A stretch of DNA of 58,319 nucleotides from the NCBI GenBank assembly GCA_041649615.1, contig JBAZMT010000005.1, forward strand, positions 1 to 58,319, read 5' to 3'. Within the stretch, counting starts at the first letter, position 1. Every line of letters begins with the position of its first letter. Origin of the DNA: JALOAR01 sp041649615. Its GTDB lineage: Bacteria > Patescibacteriota > Minisyncoccia > UBA6257 > Colwellbacteraceae. Of this stretch, positions 39,306 through 46,849 are shown piece by piece. Position numbers and translations under genes: made by a program. The notes below the pieces were generated by a model that was not told where the DNA came from, did not search any database, and saw nothing but the letters and a program-made list of their open reading frames with translations.

Positions 39306-40721
39306 TTAATACCTAAGAGTTGAATTACAGGTATTTGCGGGTCCAAAAGCGCCGCAGACCTCATAATATCCGCATGAACCGCATGAACTGACTGTTCGTT
39401 GCTTTCCACAGTTGTCAGGACCGGTGAAAGACCCGCATTCTAAACCGCGTCTGGAACAAAACGCGGTATCTGTTTCCGAAGTGCATCCGTTTTCGCAAAC
39501 CGCGTTAATATTCACGTCCGCTTTTTTGCCGCCCGCTCCTGTGCCGCTGATGCACCAGGTTGCCCTGTCGCGTTTAAAATAGTGCGCTATTTCCGATGAT
39601 TTAGTGCGACCCCCGGGGTCGGCTATGATAAATAAATTTTTAGTTTCGTCTATGCCTTTAACCACAATGTAGTGAGCATAATCCGTGAATTGAGGATGCC
39701 ACGTGTGGTCTTTTGGATCATCGTTTGAAGCCGCCATCGAACCGATCATCACTCCTCCTTTAAGGAAACAATTTTTCGCTTCTTTTTGATTATTAACTTC
39801 GGTGGATGTTAGGCCGTAGCTTTTGGGAATTCTCGTGAATGCCGATGAGTACACTCCGCTTGGCTCGTTACCGTTGCATTTTTTCATTCCGCCTTTAACT
39901 ATCTGCGCTCCTATGGTTTGAACAGCGGTGCTTTTAGTCAAATATTGGTTTTTTGTAAGATAAAGGATAGTCATGGCGAGAGACGTCGGTCCACATCCTC
40001 TGTTTCTAAACGTGTGTTGAGTCGGACAACCCGGCACGCATATTGGTTTGTCTCCCCAGGGGCTTTGGCCTTGATATAATTGCGGCACTGCGGCGGTGTA
40101 AACTAATTTATCGGACGGCGCTAATTCACCCGTTTCTCGAGGTGTAAGAAGTTGTCCGGCAATAGTATTTGCGTCAAAACCATCTTTGATGGTGATAACA
40201 ATTGAAATATTGTTTCCAACGGACTCATCTTTTATTGAATCCACTCCTTGAATGTTCGCTTCCGTTATGCGCGCGTTCAGATCGTTGATTAATTCTTCCT
40301 TCGTTACCCCTTCCGGCAACCATTTCAACGTGATTTTGCCCGGCTCTATCAGGACTTTACTTGTGTCATATATGGGAAGGCCGGTCCCAAAATCAATTCC
40401 TTCAAAAAAAGAGCCTTCAAGCGGTGGAGGAATTTCTAACGGGTCAACTAAAAGATCAAGAGGAGCGGAGCTAATTGTTAATATCCCGGGATTTACAACG
40501 GAGAGAATAATGAATCCACCGGCAAGAATCATAAGTCCTTTGGCGGCAGACCATATCCAGGACATCGCTTCTTTTTTTTGACTCGCATTATCTCGCGAGA
40601 GGATATATCTTATGCCTCCGTACATTACGACTCCGAAAGAGACAACGGCTCCCAGTCCAAGACCGAACAGGAATATATTCTGGACTCCTCCGATTGCTCC
40701 AAACCAGTCGTTGATGTTCAT
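39306..40721 (-). CDS. Pilin-like two-helix domain fused to C39 peptidase (copy 1) with Cys-rich tail
   Basis: 471 aa. Helices at about 13-35 and 57-77 around a basic loop (LSRDNASQKKEAMS), again VirB2/TrbC-like. C39 domain: Cys243 (NRGCGPTSLAMTILYL), His350 (YAHYIVVKGID), Asp368 (IIADPGG). Copy 1 adds a tail after residue 400 with about a dozen cysteines (AVCENGCTSETDTAFCSR, CGSCGYYEVCG), likely disulfide-linked. Could cut peptides or act in contact with other cells. TACAAT lies 7 nt before the ATG. Confidence 0.83.
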   Translation of the reverse strand: MNINDWFGAIGGVQNIFLFGLGLGAVVSFGVVMYGGIRYILSRDNASQKKEAMSWIWSAAKGLMILAGGFIILSVVNPGILTISSAPLDLLVDPLEIPPPLEGSFFEGIDFGTGLPIYDTSKVLIEPGKITLKWLPEGVTKEELINDLNARITEANIQGVDSIKDESVGNNISIVITIKDGFDANTIAGQLLTPRETGELAPSDKLVYTAAVPQLYQGQSPWGDKPICVPGCPTQHTFRNRGCGPTSLAMTILYLTKNQYLTKSTAVQTIGAQIVKGGMKKCNGNEPSGVYSSAFTRIPKSYGLTSTEVNNQKEAKNCFLKGGVMIGSMAASNDDPKDHTWHPQFTDYAHYIVVKGIDETKNLFIIADPGGRTKSSEIAHYFKRDRATWCISGTGAGGKKADVNINAVCENGCTSETDTAFCSRRGLECGSFTGPDNCGKQRTVSSCGSCGYYEVCGAFGPANTCNSTLRY

Positions 40722-40728
40722 AAAGTTA

Positions 40729-40734
40729 ATTGTA
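40729..40734 (-). promoter_or_regulatory. -10 element of pilin-C39 copy 1
   Basis: TACAAT on the minus strand, 7 nt before the ATG at 40721; it overlaps the T-tail of the preceding terminator. Confidence 0.4.
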
Positions 40735-40743
40735 ACATAGAAA

Positions 40744-40769
40744 AACGCCCCATTTTTACGTGGGGCGTT
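40744..40769 (-). terminator. Terminator of the three-gene unknown cassette
   Basis: AACGCCCCA/TGGGGCGTT stem with an 8-nt loop, 5 nt after the stop at 40775; T5 follows on the minus strand. Confidence 0.82.
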
Positions 40770-40774
40770 ATGAT

Positions 40775-41212
40775 TTATGTGGAATACTCCGTTCCGATTT
40801 CGTGGCCGCCGTCGCAGATGTCACCGTCTCCGAATGATCTGCCGCAGATGTTGCATTTGTTCCCGTTCGCCTTACAAAGCACCCTTTGAAGCTTCTCGCT
40901 GTTCCAGTATTCCTCTGCCTCGGAAAAAATAACAGAGACTTTGGATTCCGAATAAAGTCTCTTTACGGCTTTTCCGATCATTCGGGCGAGTTGATGGCAA
41001 ATTTCTGCTTTTCCCTGCAAGGTTATTTCTACAAGAATTGTTTCGCCTAATCCGAACTCCATGAGATTGGCCGAAAAAAGGCATAGCATCTCATCCTCGT
41101 TCGCTACCCCGAGTGCGGAAAGGCTGGTGCACACACTCGTGATCGCTCCAAAAAGGTATTTGAGTTGCACTTTCGAACTTTTCAGCGAGCACCAGACTCT
41201 GACGGTCAACAT
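40775..41212 (-). CDS. Unknown protein with CxxC...C...H zinc knuckle
   Basis: 145 aa. The first 100 residues are an unrecognised mixed domain (VRVWCSLKSSKVQLKYLF; CHQLARMIGKAVKRLYSES). The end reads VLCKANGNKCNICGRSFGDG then DICDGGHEIGTEY. It is clearly related to the end of the protein at 53380 (shared spacing of CxxCG, GD, C, HxIG). A treble-clef-like zinc site is likely. AAGGAG lies about 9 nt upstream of the ATG. Last gene of a three-gene cassette. Confidence 0.72.
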   Translation of the reverse strand: MLTVRVWCSLKSSKVQLKYLFGAITSVCTSLSALGVANEDEMLCLFSANLMEFGLGETILVEITLQGKAEICHQLARMIGKAVKRLYSESKVSVIFSEAEEYWNSEKLQRVLCKANGNKCNICGRSFGDGDICDGGHEIGTEYST

Positions 41213-41234
41213 TTTCGCGTTCTCCTTTCTCCAG

Positions 41235-41471
41235 TCACCCTATTCGTCCATCAAACCAAGCTGCATAGAGGCCGTCTTTTTCGAGCCTCATGCCAACAAT
41301 CGTCTCGATTACCCACGGTTCAACGTAACCGTAGAGCAATAAGTGCTGCGTCGCGAGTCTTTTTGCGGTCTCGATTCTCCGATTTAGCACGATTATTTCC
41401 ATCGGGCGAGGCTGGTAAAACAGATAAGCGGCACGTTGGGCTATTTCTGGAGTGAATTTAATCGCGGGCAT
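41235..41471 (-). CDS. Unknown 78-aa protein
   Basis: Not recognised. MPAIKFTPEIAQRAAYLFY, a basic middle (NRRIETAKRLATQHLLL), and an end GMRLEKDGLYAAWFDGRIG. Soluble. AGGAGG at 41479-41484, 7 nt before the ATG. Middle gene of the cassette; 22 nt to the next gene. Confidence 0.65.
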   Translation of the reverse strand: MPAIKFTPEIAQRAAYLFYQPRPMEIIVLNRRIETAKRLATQHLLLYGYVEPWVIETIVGMRLEKDGLYAAWFDGRIG

Positions 41472-41509
41472 ATCAAAACCTCCTTATTACGAATTTAAAA
41501 ATCTGTGGA

Positions 41510-41800
41510 CTAAACGAGTTCACAACAGTCTTTGTTGAAGCGCAGATAGCGCCCGATAGGTAAGCTTTCCCAAAAATCGGCTGCTTCGTTTTTTCCGGCA
41601 TGTCGTAGGGCTTTGATGGCTTGCGATCTGAGAACAAAATAGCCTCCCCTATTTTCCGCACCGATGCTTATATTGCTCGGCGGGTCTTCTTTCAACTCTT
41701 CGGGCGTAGCCAGTGGAATTTGGAGTCCACACCATTGCTTGCGAATTCTTTCTTCGGCAAAGCCGGGTGGCATTTTCACGATAACAATCTTCTCACTCAT
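41510..41800 (-). CDS. Unknown 96-aa protein
   Basis: Not recognised. MSEKIVIVKMPPGFAEERIRK, then WCGLQIPLATPEELKED, then GGYFVLRSQAIKALRHAGK and a terminal DCCELV. Soluble. The ATG at 41800 lies 9 nt after AGGAGG (41810-41815); a GTG just before it is an alternative. First gene of the cassette, driven by TTGACA-N17-TAAAAC. Confidence 0.65.
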   Translation of the reverse strand: MSEKIVIVKMPPGFAEERIRKQWCGLQIPLATPEELKEDPPSNISIGAENRGGYFVLRSQAIKALRHAGKNEAADFWESLPIGRYLRFNKDCCELV

Positions 41801-41838
41801 CACAATTATCCTCCTTTTTACGTTGTTAATGTTCCTTG

Positions 41839-41867
41839 GTTTTACAGCTTAAGAGTTGTTTTGTCAA
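41839..41867 (-). promoter_or_regulatory. Promoter of the three-gene unknown cassette
   Basis: TTGACA (41862-41867), 17-nt spacer, TAAAAC (41839-41844) on the minus strand. The -35 box begins inside the T-run of the preceding terminator. Confidence 0.65.
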
Positions 41868-41873
41868 AAAAAA

Positions 41874-41910
41874 CGCGCTAAGCGTGATTGTTGGAGTTAC
41901 GCTTAACGCG
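41874..41910 (-). terminator. Intrinsic terminator after the second SIMPL gene
   Basis: CGCGCTAAGCGT/ACGCTTAACGCG stem (11 of 12 pairs) followed on the minus strand by T8. Confidence 0.85.
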
Positions 41911-41956
41911 GTTACAGAAGCCGCGTTGATTACATGTGGCGCATTAAGAAAAGAAA

Positions 41957-42700
41957 TTATCTTAACGAGAATGAAGCGCGGACAATCGCGTTAATCTGTT
42001 TTTCTATGGAAGTCGTGTCGTAATATCCGTAATCGGATATCTCGGTCGAGTTTGGCGGAGTGATTTGCATTACGCCCATGCTCGCGGCTCTAATATCGCC
42101 AAGACGAGAACCGGCGCTTTCAGCGATTTTTTCGGCTCTGGCACGAGCATCTTTAGTCGCTTCGGCGAGCATTTCCACTTTAAGATCGGCTATTTTGCTG
42201 TAGTAATATTCAAGCGGCTGGCTTGAAAAAAGTATTCCCTGGTCAACAATCGGTCCGGTGTTGTTAGCCAAGTCAGTTATTTCCTGGACCTTATTTGATT
42301 CCACTTTAATGTTTTGACTCAAATTATATCCGCTGATTACTCCGCCGCCGCCATAGTAATATTTGCCTTCCATCTGTTCGTATACCGGATTGATGGATAC
42401 GGGAAAAACAGTGATGTCTTTATCTTCCACTCCGTTGTCTTTTAAAAATTTTAGAACGGCGTCTAAATCGCTCTTGATTTGGGTGTTGCCTTGCCTCAAT
42501 CCATCAGCTCCGGTGTTTCTAGAAAAGCTTGCCTGCCACTTAACCACGTCGGAGGTGATGTTCTTTTGTGCCGAACCGGTAACGGAAATAAGATCGCTTA
42601 AAGATTTTACTTTATAAAAAGTCCCGCCGATTATGAGCGTTCCGACAATAATGGCGGCGCTAAAAATTGCAACTGGAATAATGAAATTATTCTTGGGCAT
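41957..42700 (-). CDS. SIMPL (DUF541) domain exported protein, second copy
   Basis: 247 aa. Anchor at about residues 4-27, then SIMPL: VTGSAQKNITSDVVKWQASF, GVEDKDITVFPVSINPVY, and ATKDARARAEKIAESAGSRLGDI. It shares the GVEDKD element with the copy at 16691 but differs widely elsewhere. Envelope protein of unknown activity. TACAAT 6 nt before the ATG. Own terminator with T8. Confidence 0.88.
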   Translation of the reverse strand: MPKNNFIIPVAIFSAAIIVGTLIIGGTFYKVKSLSDLISVTGSAQKNITSDVVKWQASFSRNTGADGLRQGNTQIKSDLDAVLKFLKDNGVEDKDITVFPVSINPVYEQMEGKYYYGGGGVISGYNLSQNIKVESNKVQEITDLANNTGPIVDQGILFSSQPLEYYYSKIADLKVEMLAEATKDARARAEKIAESAGSRLGDIRAASMGVMQITPPNSTEISDYGYYDTTSIEKQINAIVRASFSLR

Positions 42701-42706
42701 AACTAT

Positions 42707-42712
42707 ATTGTA
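42707..42712 (-). promoter_or_regulatory. -10 element of the second SIMPL gene
   Basis: TACAAT on the minus strand, 6 nt before the ATG at 42700; predicts a leaderless transcript. Confidence 0.45.
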
Positions 42713-42820
42713 GTCTTCCGGGAAAAAATTTCATATGCGTCGCGCGCGGGTCGAACAGATTAGCTGAATCTTCATATCACGAAATTAGATATCACCGCAG
42801 AGATATTCCGGTTTTTGAAT

Positions 42821-43120
42821 CTATTTCTTGGCGCCGATTTCCAGTTTAAGGAGTTTTTTGGCAATTATGAATATGATAAAGGCGAGAATGACGAAATTAA
42901 AAAGTTCGGCTGCAAATGATCCGATCGCAAGGCGGATCGGGCCGATGTTCCACACGACGTCTGTCCATGATTCGACTCCCATAAAAGGAGCAATAAACGG
43001 CATAAGCACGTCGTTTACCATCGATTTCACGAGAGAAGTCGAAGCGGTCCCCATCACAAAGCCGACAGCTAAGGAGATGATGTTGAAATCCTTTAAAAAT
43101 TTAGCGAATTCCTTGAACAT
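42821..43120 (-). CDS. mscL: Large-conductance mechanosensitive channel
   Basis: Emergency pressure valve opened by membrane tension. 99 aa: FKEFAKFLKDFNIISLAVGFVMG (first helix with the pore-lining pattern), a short loop (MGVESWTDVVWNIGP), second helix AAELFNFVILAFIIFIIAKKL, then a trimmed basic C-terminus without the usual cytoplasmic helix. Shorter than the 130-150 aa norm. TATAAT at 43134-43139 lies 13 nt upstream of the ATG. Confidence 0.9.
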   Translation of the reverse strand: MFKEFAKFLKDFNIISLAVGFVMGTASTSLVKSMVNDVLMPFIAPFMGVESWTDVVWNIGPIRLAIGSFAAELFNFVILAFIIFIIAKKLLKLEIGAKK

Positions 43121-43184
43121 TTATCGTCCATGAATTATAGCACTTTCGTTTGACCAGAGAACGGTTTACATACAGGGTCTTTCT

Positions 43185-43610
43185 TCATTTTAACGCTATA
43201 AGTATCGCGCCGGAAACCATGAGAAGGGCACCGACAACGGATTTCCAACCGAGACTTTCACCTAGGAGAATGACGGCGAGAACCACGACAAACACAATGC
43301 TCAGTCGGTCTACGGCAACGACTTTAGTTGCCTGTCCGCCTTTCAATGCGAGGAAATAAAAGAGCCAGGAAAGTGCGCCGGCAACGCCCGCGAGAGCGAT
43401 AAAGATCCAATCTGCGGAGTCCATGCTTTTAAACGAAAATCCCTGGAATTTCTTCAGAAAGAAACTGACTATGACGAGAAACCCCGCCATGATTATGGAA
43501 CGGATGGTAGTAGCAAGCGTCGGATCAATACCTTTGAGTCCCATCTTCCCAAAGATTGCCACCAAAGCGGCGGTAATGGCGGAGAGAAAAGCAAAAATCA
43601 TCCAGGTCAT
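43185..43610 (-). CDS. EamA-family small membrane transporter
   Basis: 141 aa with a single EamA repeat of about five helices, where most drug/metabolite transporters have two repeats. WMIFAFLSAITAALVAIFGKMGLKGID opens it, then SWLFYFLALKGGQATKVV and LLGESLGWKSVVGALLMVSGA (the family's GE-x-hydrophobic helix). Such half-size forms work as dimers. Substrate unknown. Confidence 0.88.
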   Translation of the reverse strand: MTWMIFAFLSAITAALVAIFGKMGLKGIDPTLATTIRSIIMAGFLVIVSFFLKKFQGFSFKSMDSADWIFIALAGVAGALSWLFYFLALKGGQATKVVAVDRLSIVFVVVLAVILLGESLGWKSVVGALLMVSGAILIALK

Positions 43611-43642
43611 ATGTTAATAAGTATAAACTTTTTTGAATTTCT

Positions 43643-43768
43643 TTAGATTTTAATTCCCTTTTTCTTTATTTCTTCCGAGATTTTTCCGCCCAAGGGGCGG
43701 CATTTACAATTTTTGGCATGTTCTATATGCCATTTAACTTTTTCGTCTAAAGTTGGATTTTTAGGCAT
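43643..43768 (-). CDS. Small conserved patescibacterial-type protein
   Basis: 41 aa: MPKNPTLDEKVKWHIEHAKNC, CKCRPLGGKISEEIKKKG. Tiny basic proteins with an NPTLEEKIKWHLEHAKNC-like opening recur in my memory of Parcubacteria genomes. The CxC pair and histidines could bind metal. No signal peptide. Too short for most gene callers. Function unknown. Confidence 0.6.
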   Translation of the reverse strand: MPKNPTLDEKVKWHIEHAKNCKCRPLGGKISEEIKKKGIKI

Positions 43769-43813
43769 TTTGTGAGTTAAATGCCATTTGGCGTTTAGTT
43801 TCATTTTAAGAGG

Positions 43814-44452
43814 TCATATGGCGGATTTGGTGTTAAGAACGGTTTCTGGTTCTTTCCCAAAGAAGGTTGTATTATCGTCCTCAATCAGTATGCCTTGTCC
43901 GTCTTTTAGCAACCGAATTGGGTATTTGGAATTCTTCATGTTTTCTTTTACTTCCGTTTCTTTTTCATCCGTGTAATGAGCCTTTAGTACGAAAGAAACA
44001 TAATTTAGAGCAGTAAAGTCTGTTACTCCGAATCTGTCTTTTCCTGTTCTATCCCAATCGGATACTTCGATAGTCGGACACATAATGTATGATCCCGCGC
44101 TTGTACCTATGTATATCTTTCCTTCCTCAAGAAATTCTTTAAGAACTTCCGCAAATCCGCTTTTTCTGATCGCTCTCAATAGATAAAATGTGCTGCCACC
44201 TTCAATGTGAATTATATTTTTGTCTTTAAACAGATTTATTAGTTCCTCTTTTGTTTTGCCTTCAATGTCTATTTCTTCAAAAGAATATCCATTGTCCTTA
44301 ATAATCTGCTTTAGCTTTTTATTAAAATCCGTCCTATCTCCTTTGGAAGCGGTCGTGATGTAGCCGATTTTCATCTGCTCTTTTGGAATACCTGTTAGAT
44401 TATAACCGTATTCTAGAAGGAAACTGATATCTGAACCAAGAATTAATTTCAT
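43814..44452 (-). CDS. Peptidase S51 (dipeptidase E-like) family protein
   Basis: 212 aa, cytoplasmic. The family's strand-nucleophile-helix elbow is GTSAGSYIM (Ser nucleophile), preceded by IIHIEGGSTFYLLRAI. Members cleave Asp-X dipeptides or cyanophycin-type polymers. Possible catalytic His in VLKAHYTDEK. In A+T-rich surroundings next to decayed genes, but this frame is intact. TAAAAC 6 nt before the ATG. Confidence 0.85.
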   Translation of the reverse strand: MKLILGSDISFLLEYGYNLTGIPKEQMKIGYITTASKGDRTDFNKKLKQIIKDNGYSFEEIDIEGKTKEELINLFKDKNIIHIEGGSTFYLLRAIRKSGFAEVLKEFLEEGKIYIGTSAGSYIMCPTIEVSDWDRTGKDRFGVTDFTALNYVSFVLKAHYTDEKETEVKENMKNSKYPIRLLKDGQGILIEDDNTTFFGKEPETVLNTKSAI

Positions 44453-44572
44453 TTCTCCGTTTTAAACATTTTTTCAAGTCCGGGAATTATATAATATAGT
44501 CTGCTATTTCAATAATTTCTTCTCTGCTTTTCTTAAGTTGTTTTTCGTTTTTAACATAAGGGTCTTCAATTT

Positions 44573-44998
44573 CTAACTAATACCGGCTAAGAATTCCAAA
44601 ACTTTCGGATGGAGAGATGTGGTAAAATATTGCGTTACATCTGTCGGCTTCACCCACTTGATTTCCGTAAATTTTTCACCTGCTTGTTCTGTGCCACCGG
44701 ATATCTCACAGAAATAATAGATGGAAAGAAATTCTCTTTTTTCCGGATATGTCTTTGCAAAGAAAACATTCTTTACGTTGACCTCCAGTCCTGTCTTAAT
44801 GCGGATTTGTTCTTTGAGATATTTTTCCAAGTCCTCTTCGTATGCGGGTCTCCCGCCGGGGAAAGTTCATGAGAGCTCTTTAATGAAGGGGTCGTTTTCG
44901 CGATGACCAATAAGAATCAGTTTTGTCTTGGGATCATAAACGACGCCAAGGACATTGACTATAAAAACTCCCTTATCAAATTGATTAAAATCAATCAT
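44573..44998 (-). pseudogene. Nudix hydrolase remnant with in-frame TGA
   Basis: Continuous frame of 142 codons from the ATG at 44998 (GGAG upstream), broken by a TGA at 44867-44869. Before the stop: FIVNVLGVVYDPKTKLILIG; after it: TFPGGRPAYEEDLEKYLKEQ. Nudix proteins read W-x-FPGG here, so the TGA replaces a tryptophan codon. The Nudix box is also eroded: where REUXEE is expected there is EQIRIK, with the catalytic glutamates gone. The rest (KTYPEKREFLSIYYFCEIS, IKWVKPTDVTQYFTTS) stays family-like. Downstream, 44485-44570 holds only a short unrecognised frame ending EIIEIADYII. Confidence 0.8.
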
Positions 44999-45062
44999 TT
45001 TTGCTCCGGGAACATAATAACATTATGACTGTCCTTTCCGACTCGTGTCTTTGGATGTTTAG

Positions 45063-45604
45063 TTAGTTTATTTCATAATTCCAACCCGGTTGTCAAGATT
45101 TGGTTTTCCGCCAGTCTTCGGCGAATACTTGCTCCCACGTTTTACCTTTAAGTAGCACATCTAAGGCTAATTGAGGCGCTTTATGAGCAACGATAGCCAC
45201 ATGCTTTCCTCCGTAGTTTTGTTTTAGAAATTCTAAAAAATGGCAATACGGACTTTAACATCTTCATAACTTTCGCCATTTGGAAATTTTTCCGTGATCA
45301 TCTTTTCTTGAAGAGGTTCAACCGTTTCCGAGGGTTTGCCATTGTAGTCACCATAATTGCATTCACGAAGACGGGCGTCCTGGATTATTGGATAGATACC
45401 ATTCCAGGTAATAGTCGCTGACTGGACTGCTCTTTTCAGATCGGAGCAAAAGACGACATTAAACTTTTTGTCTTTTGTTTGGCCCCTTAATGCCTCCGAC
45501 TGCTCTATCCCTTTTTCGGATAGTTTTACATCCGACCAACCGGAAGAAACATCTCTTTGATTATCTGTCGTCATGCCATGGACAAAATATGTAATCTTTA
45601 TCAT
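45063..45604 (-). pseudogene. Histidine phosphatase remnant: frameshift plus TGA
   Basis: The N-terminal part starts at 45604 (MIKITYFVHGMTTDNQ, then VVFCSDLKRAVQSATITW, GESYEDVKVRIA). The frame ends at TAG near 45234 after a missing base by a T6 run (about 45240). The next frame continues FLEFLKQNYGGKHVAIVAHK and KTWEQVFAEDWRKTKS, then TGA at 45093-45095, then QPGWNYEIN and TAA. Relatives carry Trp at the TGA position (from memory). The RHG motif is VHG, a variant I associate with a patescibacterial subfamily. A decayed gene. Confidence 0.75.
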
Positions 45605-45897
45605 TGCTCCCTCGGTAGGAATTTCACTGCTCAATAAATTGCATCCGCAATTTATCTGCGTTTTAAAACCTTACGATTTTAATATTTACACCATGGAAAA
45701 TCTCTCGGTTTTCCGACCCATCTCGCCGAAGGCTAGCCGAGGCGGACCCTTTCCCTGTTCGATCCCTTCCGATACAAGTGTACAGAAAAAGTAGAAAACA
45801 AAAAAGCGCACATGCTCCTTTTTGTTTTCGGCTATGAACATGTCTGAAGCTTAAAATCGTTATTTTAAGCGTAGCGGTTTATATCGTTATGTGGAAC
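45605..45897. other. Intergenic stretch without a recognisable gene
   Basis: About 290 nt between the phosphatase remnant and the membrane protein gene. It holds a GC-rich patch at 45718-45765 with the palindrome GGCTAGCC inside a longer imperfect inverted repeat, and a small hairpin CTTAAAA/TATTTTAAG near 45851-45872. No coding frame with family-like sequence was seen. Confidence 0.5.
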
Positions 45898-46254
45898 TTA
45901 TTTGTTCGAGTCTTTTTTGTCCTTTTCGTCTTTATCACTATTCCCTTCTCTTCTTTCCTTGGTCATAAAGTCATAATATCCTTCAAAGAATCCTTCCTCG
46001 TGGCTTCCTCTCCTTACAAAAAGATAAAACGGATAAATAAGAATGATGAGACCAATGATGTCGAAGAAATTATTTTTGAAATAGAGAATTATAAAGACGC
46101 CTATCAAGGCCAGAACAAGAAGCAGTGGAGAATTTATTGTCTCTACGTTGCCCATAAGCTTATGGTATTCTTCTCGGAACCGGCTGATTTCTTCCTCACT
46201 CGCGTTTTTAATGTTCCTTGCGTGTTTTTTAATGTTTTTGGAGTTTATCTTCAT
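45898..46254 (-). CDS. Small membrane protein of unknown function
   Basis: 118 aa. A charged N-terminal half (NIKKHARNIKNASEEEISRF), two close membrane helices at about residues 42-60 and 64-82 (LLLVLALIGVFIILYF and IIGLIILIYPFYLFV), and a highly charged tail (NSDKDEKDKKDSNK). No family recognised. 10 nt downstream of the Lmo0937-type gene, so probably one operon. Confidence 0.62.
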   Translation of the reverse strand: MKINSKNIKKHARNIKNASEEEISRFREEYHKLMGNVETINSPLLLVLALIGVFIILYFKNNFFDIIGLIILIYPFYLFVRRGSHEEGFFEGYYDFMTKERREGNSDKDEKDKKDSNK

Positions 46255-46264
46255 ATCTTATTTT

Positions 46265-46423
46265 TCACTTCTTCCTAATTATTCTTATGATGACCGAAGC
46301 GACCGCTGCGATCAGGAGCAGGTGAATAAGCCACCCTGCCGTTTTTAAAACGAAAACCCCAAGAGCCCAAGAAATGGCAAGAACAATTGCTACCGCCCAA
46401 AGCATATTCTTTATTTTAAGCAT
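46265..46423 (-). CDS. Lmo0937/DUF5670-type small membrane protein
   Basis: 52 aa: MLKIKNMLWAVAIVLAISWAL then GVFVLKTAGWLIHLLLIAA and SVIIRIIRKK. Two short membrane helices with the GWLIHLLL element typical of Lmo0937-family proteins. Function unknown. Too short for standard gene calling at this window. Confidence 0.7.
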   Translation of the reverse strand: MLKIKNMLWAVAIVLAISWALGVFVLKTAGWLIHLLLIAAVASVIIRIIRKK

Positions 46424-46691
46424 TGATTGATGAAAGACACACGACCAGATGTCTTAATGCTGATTATACCAGAAAGTGCCATGCTGATCTCGCTTATCCA
46501 GTAAAATTTTCCGTGTCGGTGGGAATTATATGGCAGATTTGTGGAATCGGGTATTTTGTAATAACAAACTATAATAACTTTTTAATTAAACTAACGCGAG
46601 AATGGCCAGATGGAAAAAACTCTTCTTGTCGGACAAATACTTTGTAACCGTTTTTTTACTGTCGTTGAGACGAATGCGTTGGTGAAAAATA
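46424..46691. other. Intergenic stretch without a recognisable gene
   Basis: A+T-rich, about 270 nt. No promoter, RNA or coding signal I could support on either strand. Confidence 0.4.
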
Positions 46692-46835
46692 ATGCTCCAA
46701 ACTCTGGACGCCGTTAGAACTATCATCCTGCAGGGTCGGAGGCCCTACGAGATGGAAGCGGCCGTTAAAATGTTAAGAGGAGAGGAACCTTTCGCTGGAG
46801 AAACGATCAAGTGGATGGAGGCCGCAAAGCATTAG
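46692..46835 (+). CDS. Possible 47-aa protein
   Basis: MLQTLDAVRTIILQGRRPYE, then EAAVKMLRGEEPFAGETIKW and MEAAKH. Charge pattern and codon look are protein-like and more G+C-rich than the surroundings, but there is no Shine-Dalgarno and no family. It ends 15 nt from the convergent 1178-aa gene. Could be a gene fragment. Confidence 0.35.
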   Translation: MLQTLDAVRTIILQGRRPYEMEAAVKMLRGEEPFAGETIKWMEAAKH

Positions 46836-46849
46836 GCCGACTTATTTTC

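Noticed and set aside
44573..45604. UGA read as tryptophan in this organism
   Set aside because: Many genes here end in TGA at precise operon overlaps (for example 3197-3199), and the same broken genes use TGG elsewhere and carry a frameshift and lost catalytic residues. Gene decay explains it better.
45718..45765. GC-rich inverted repeat as a structured RNA gene or tRNA remnant
   Set aside because: It contains GTTCGATCCC-like T-loop letters nearby but the arms do not pair as a cloverleaf; kept only as a note in the intergenic entry.
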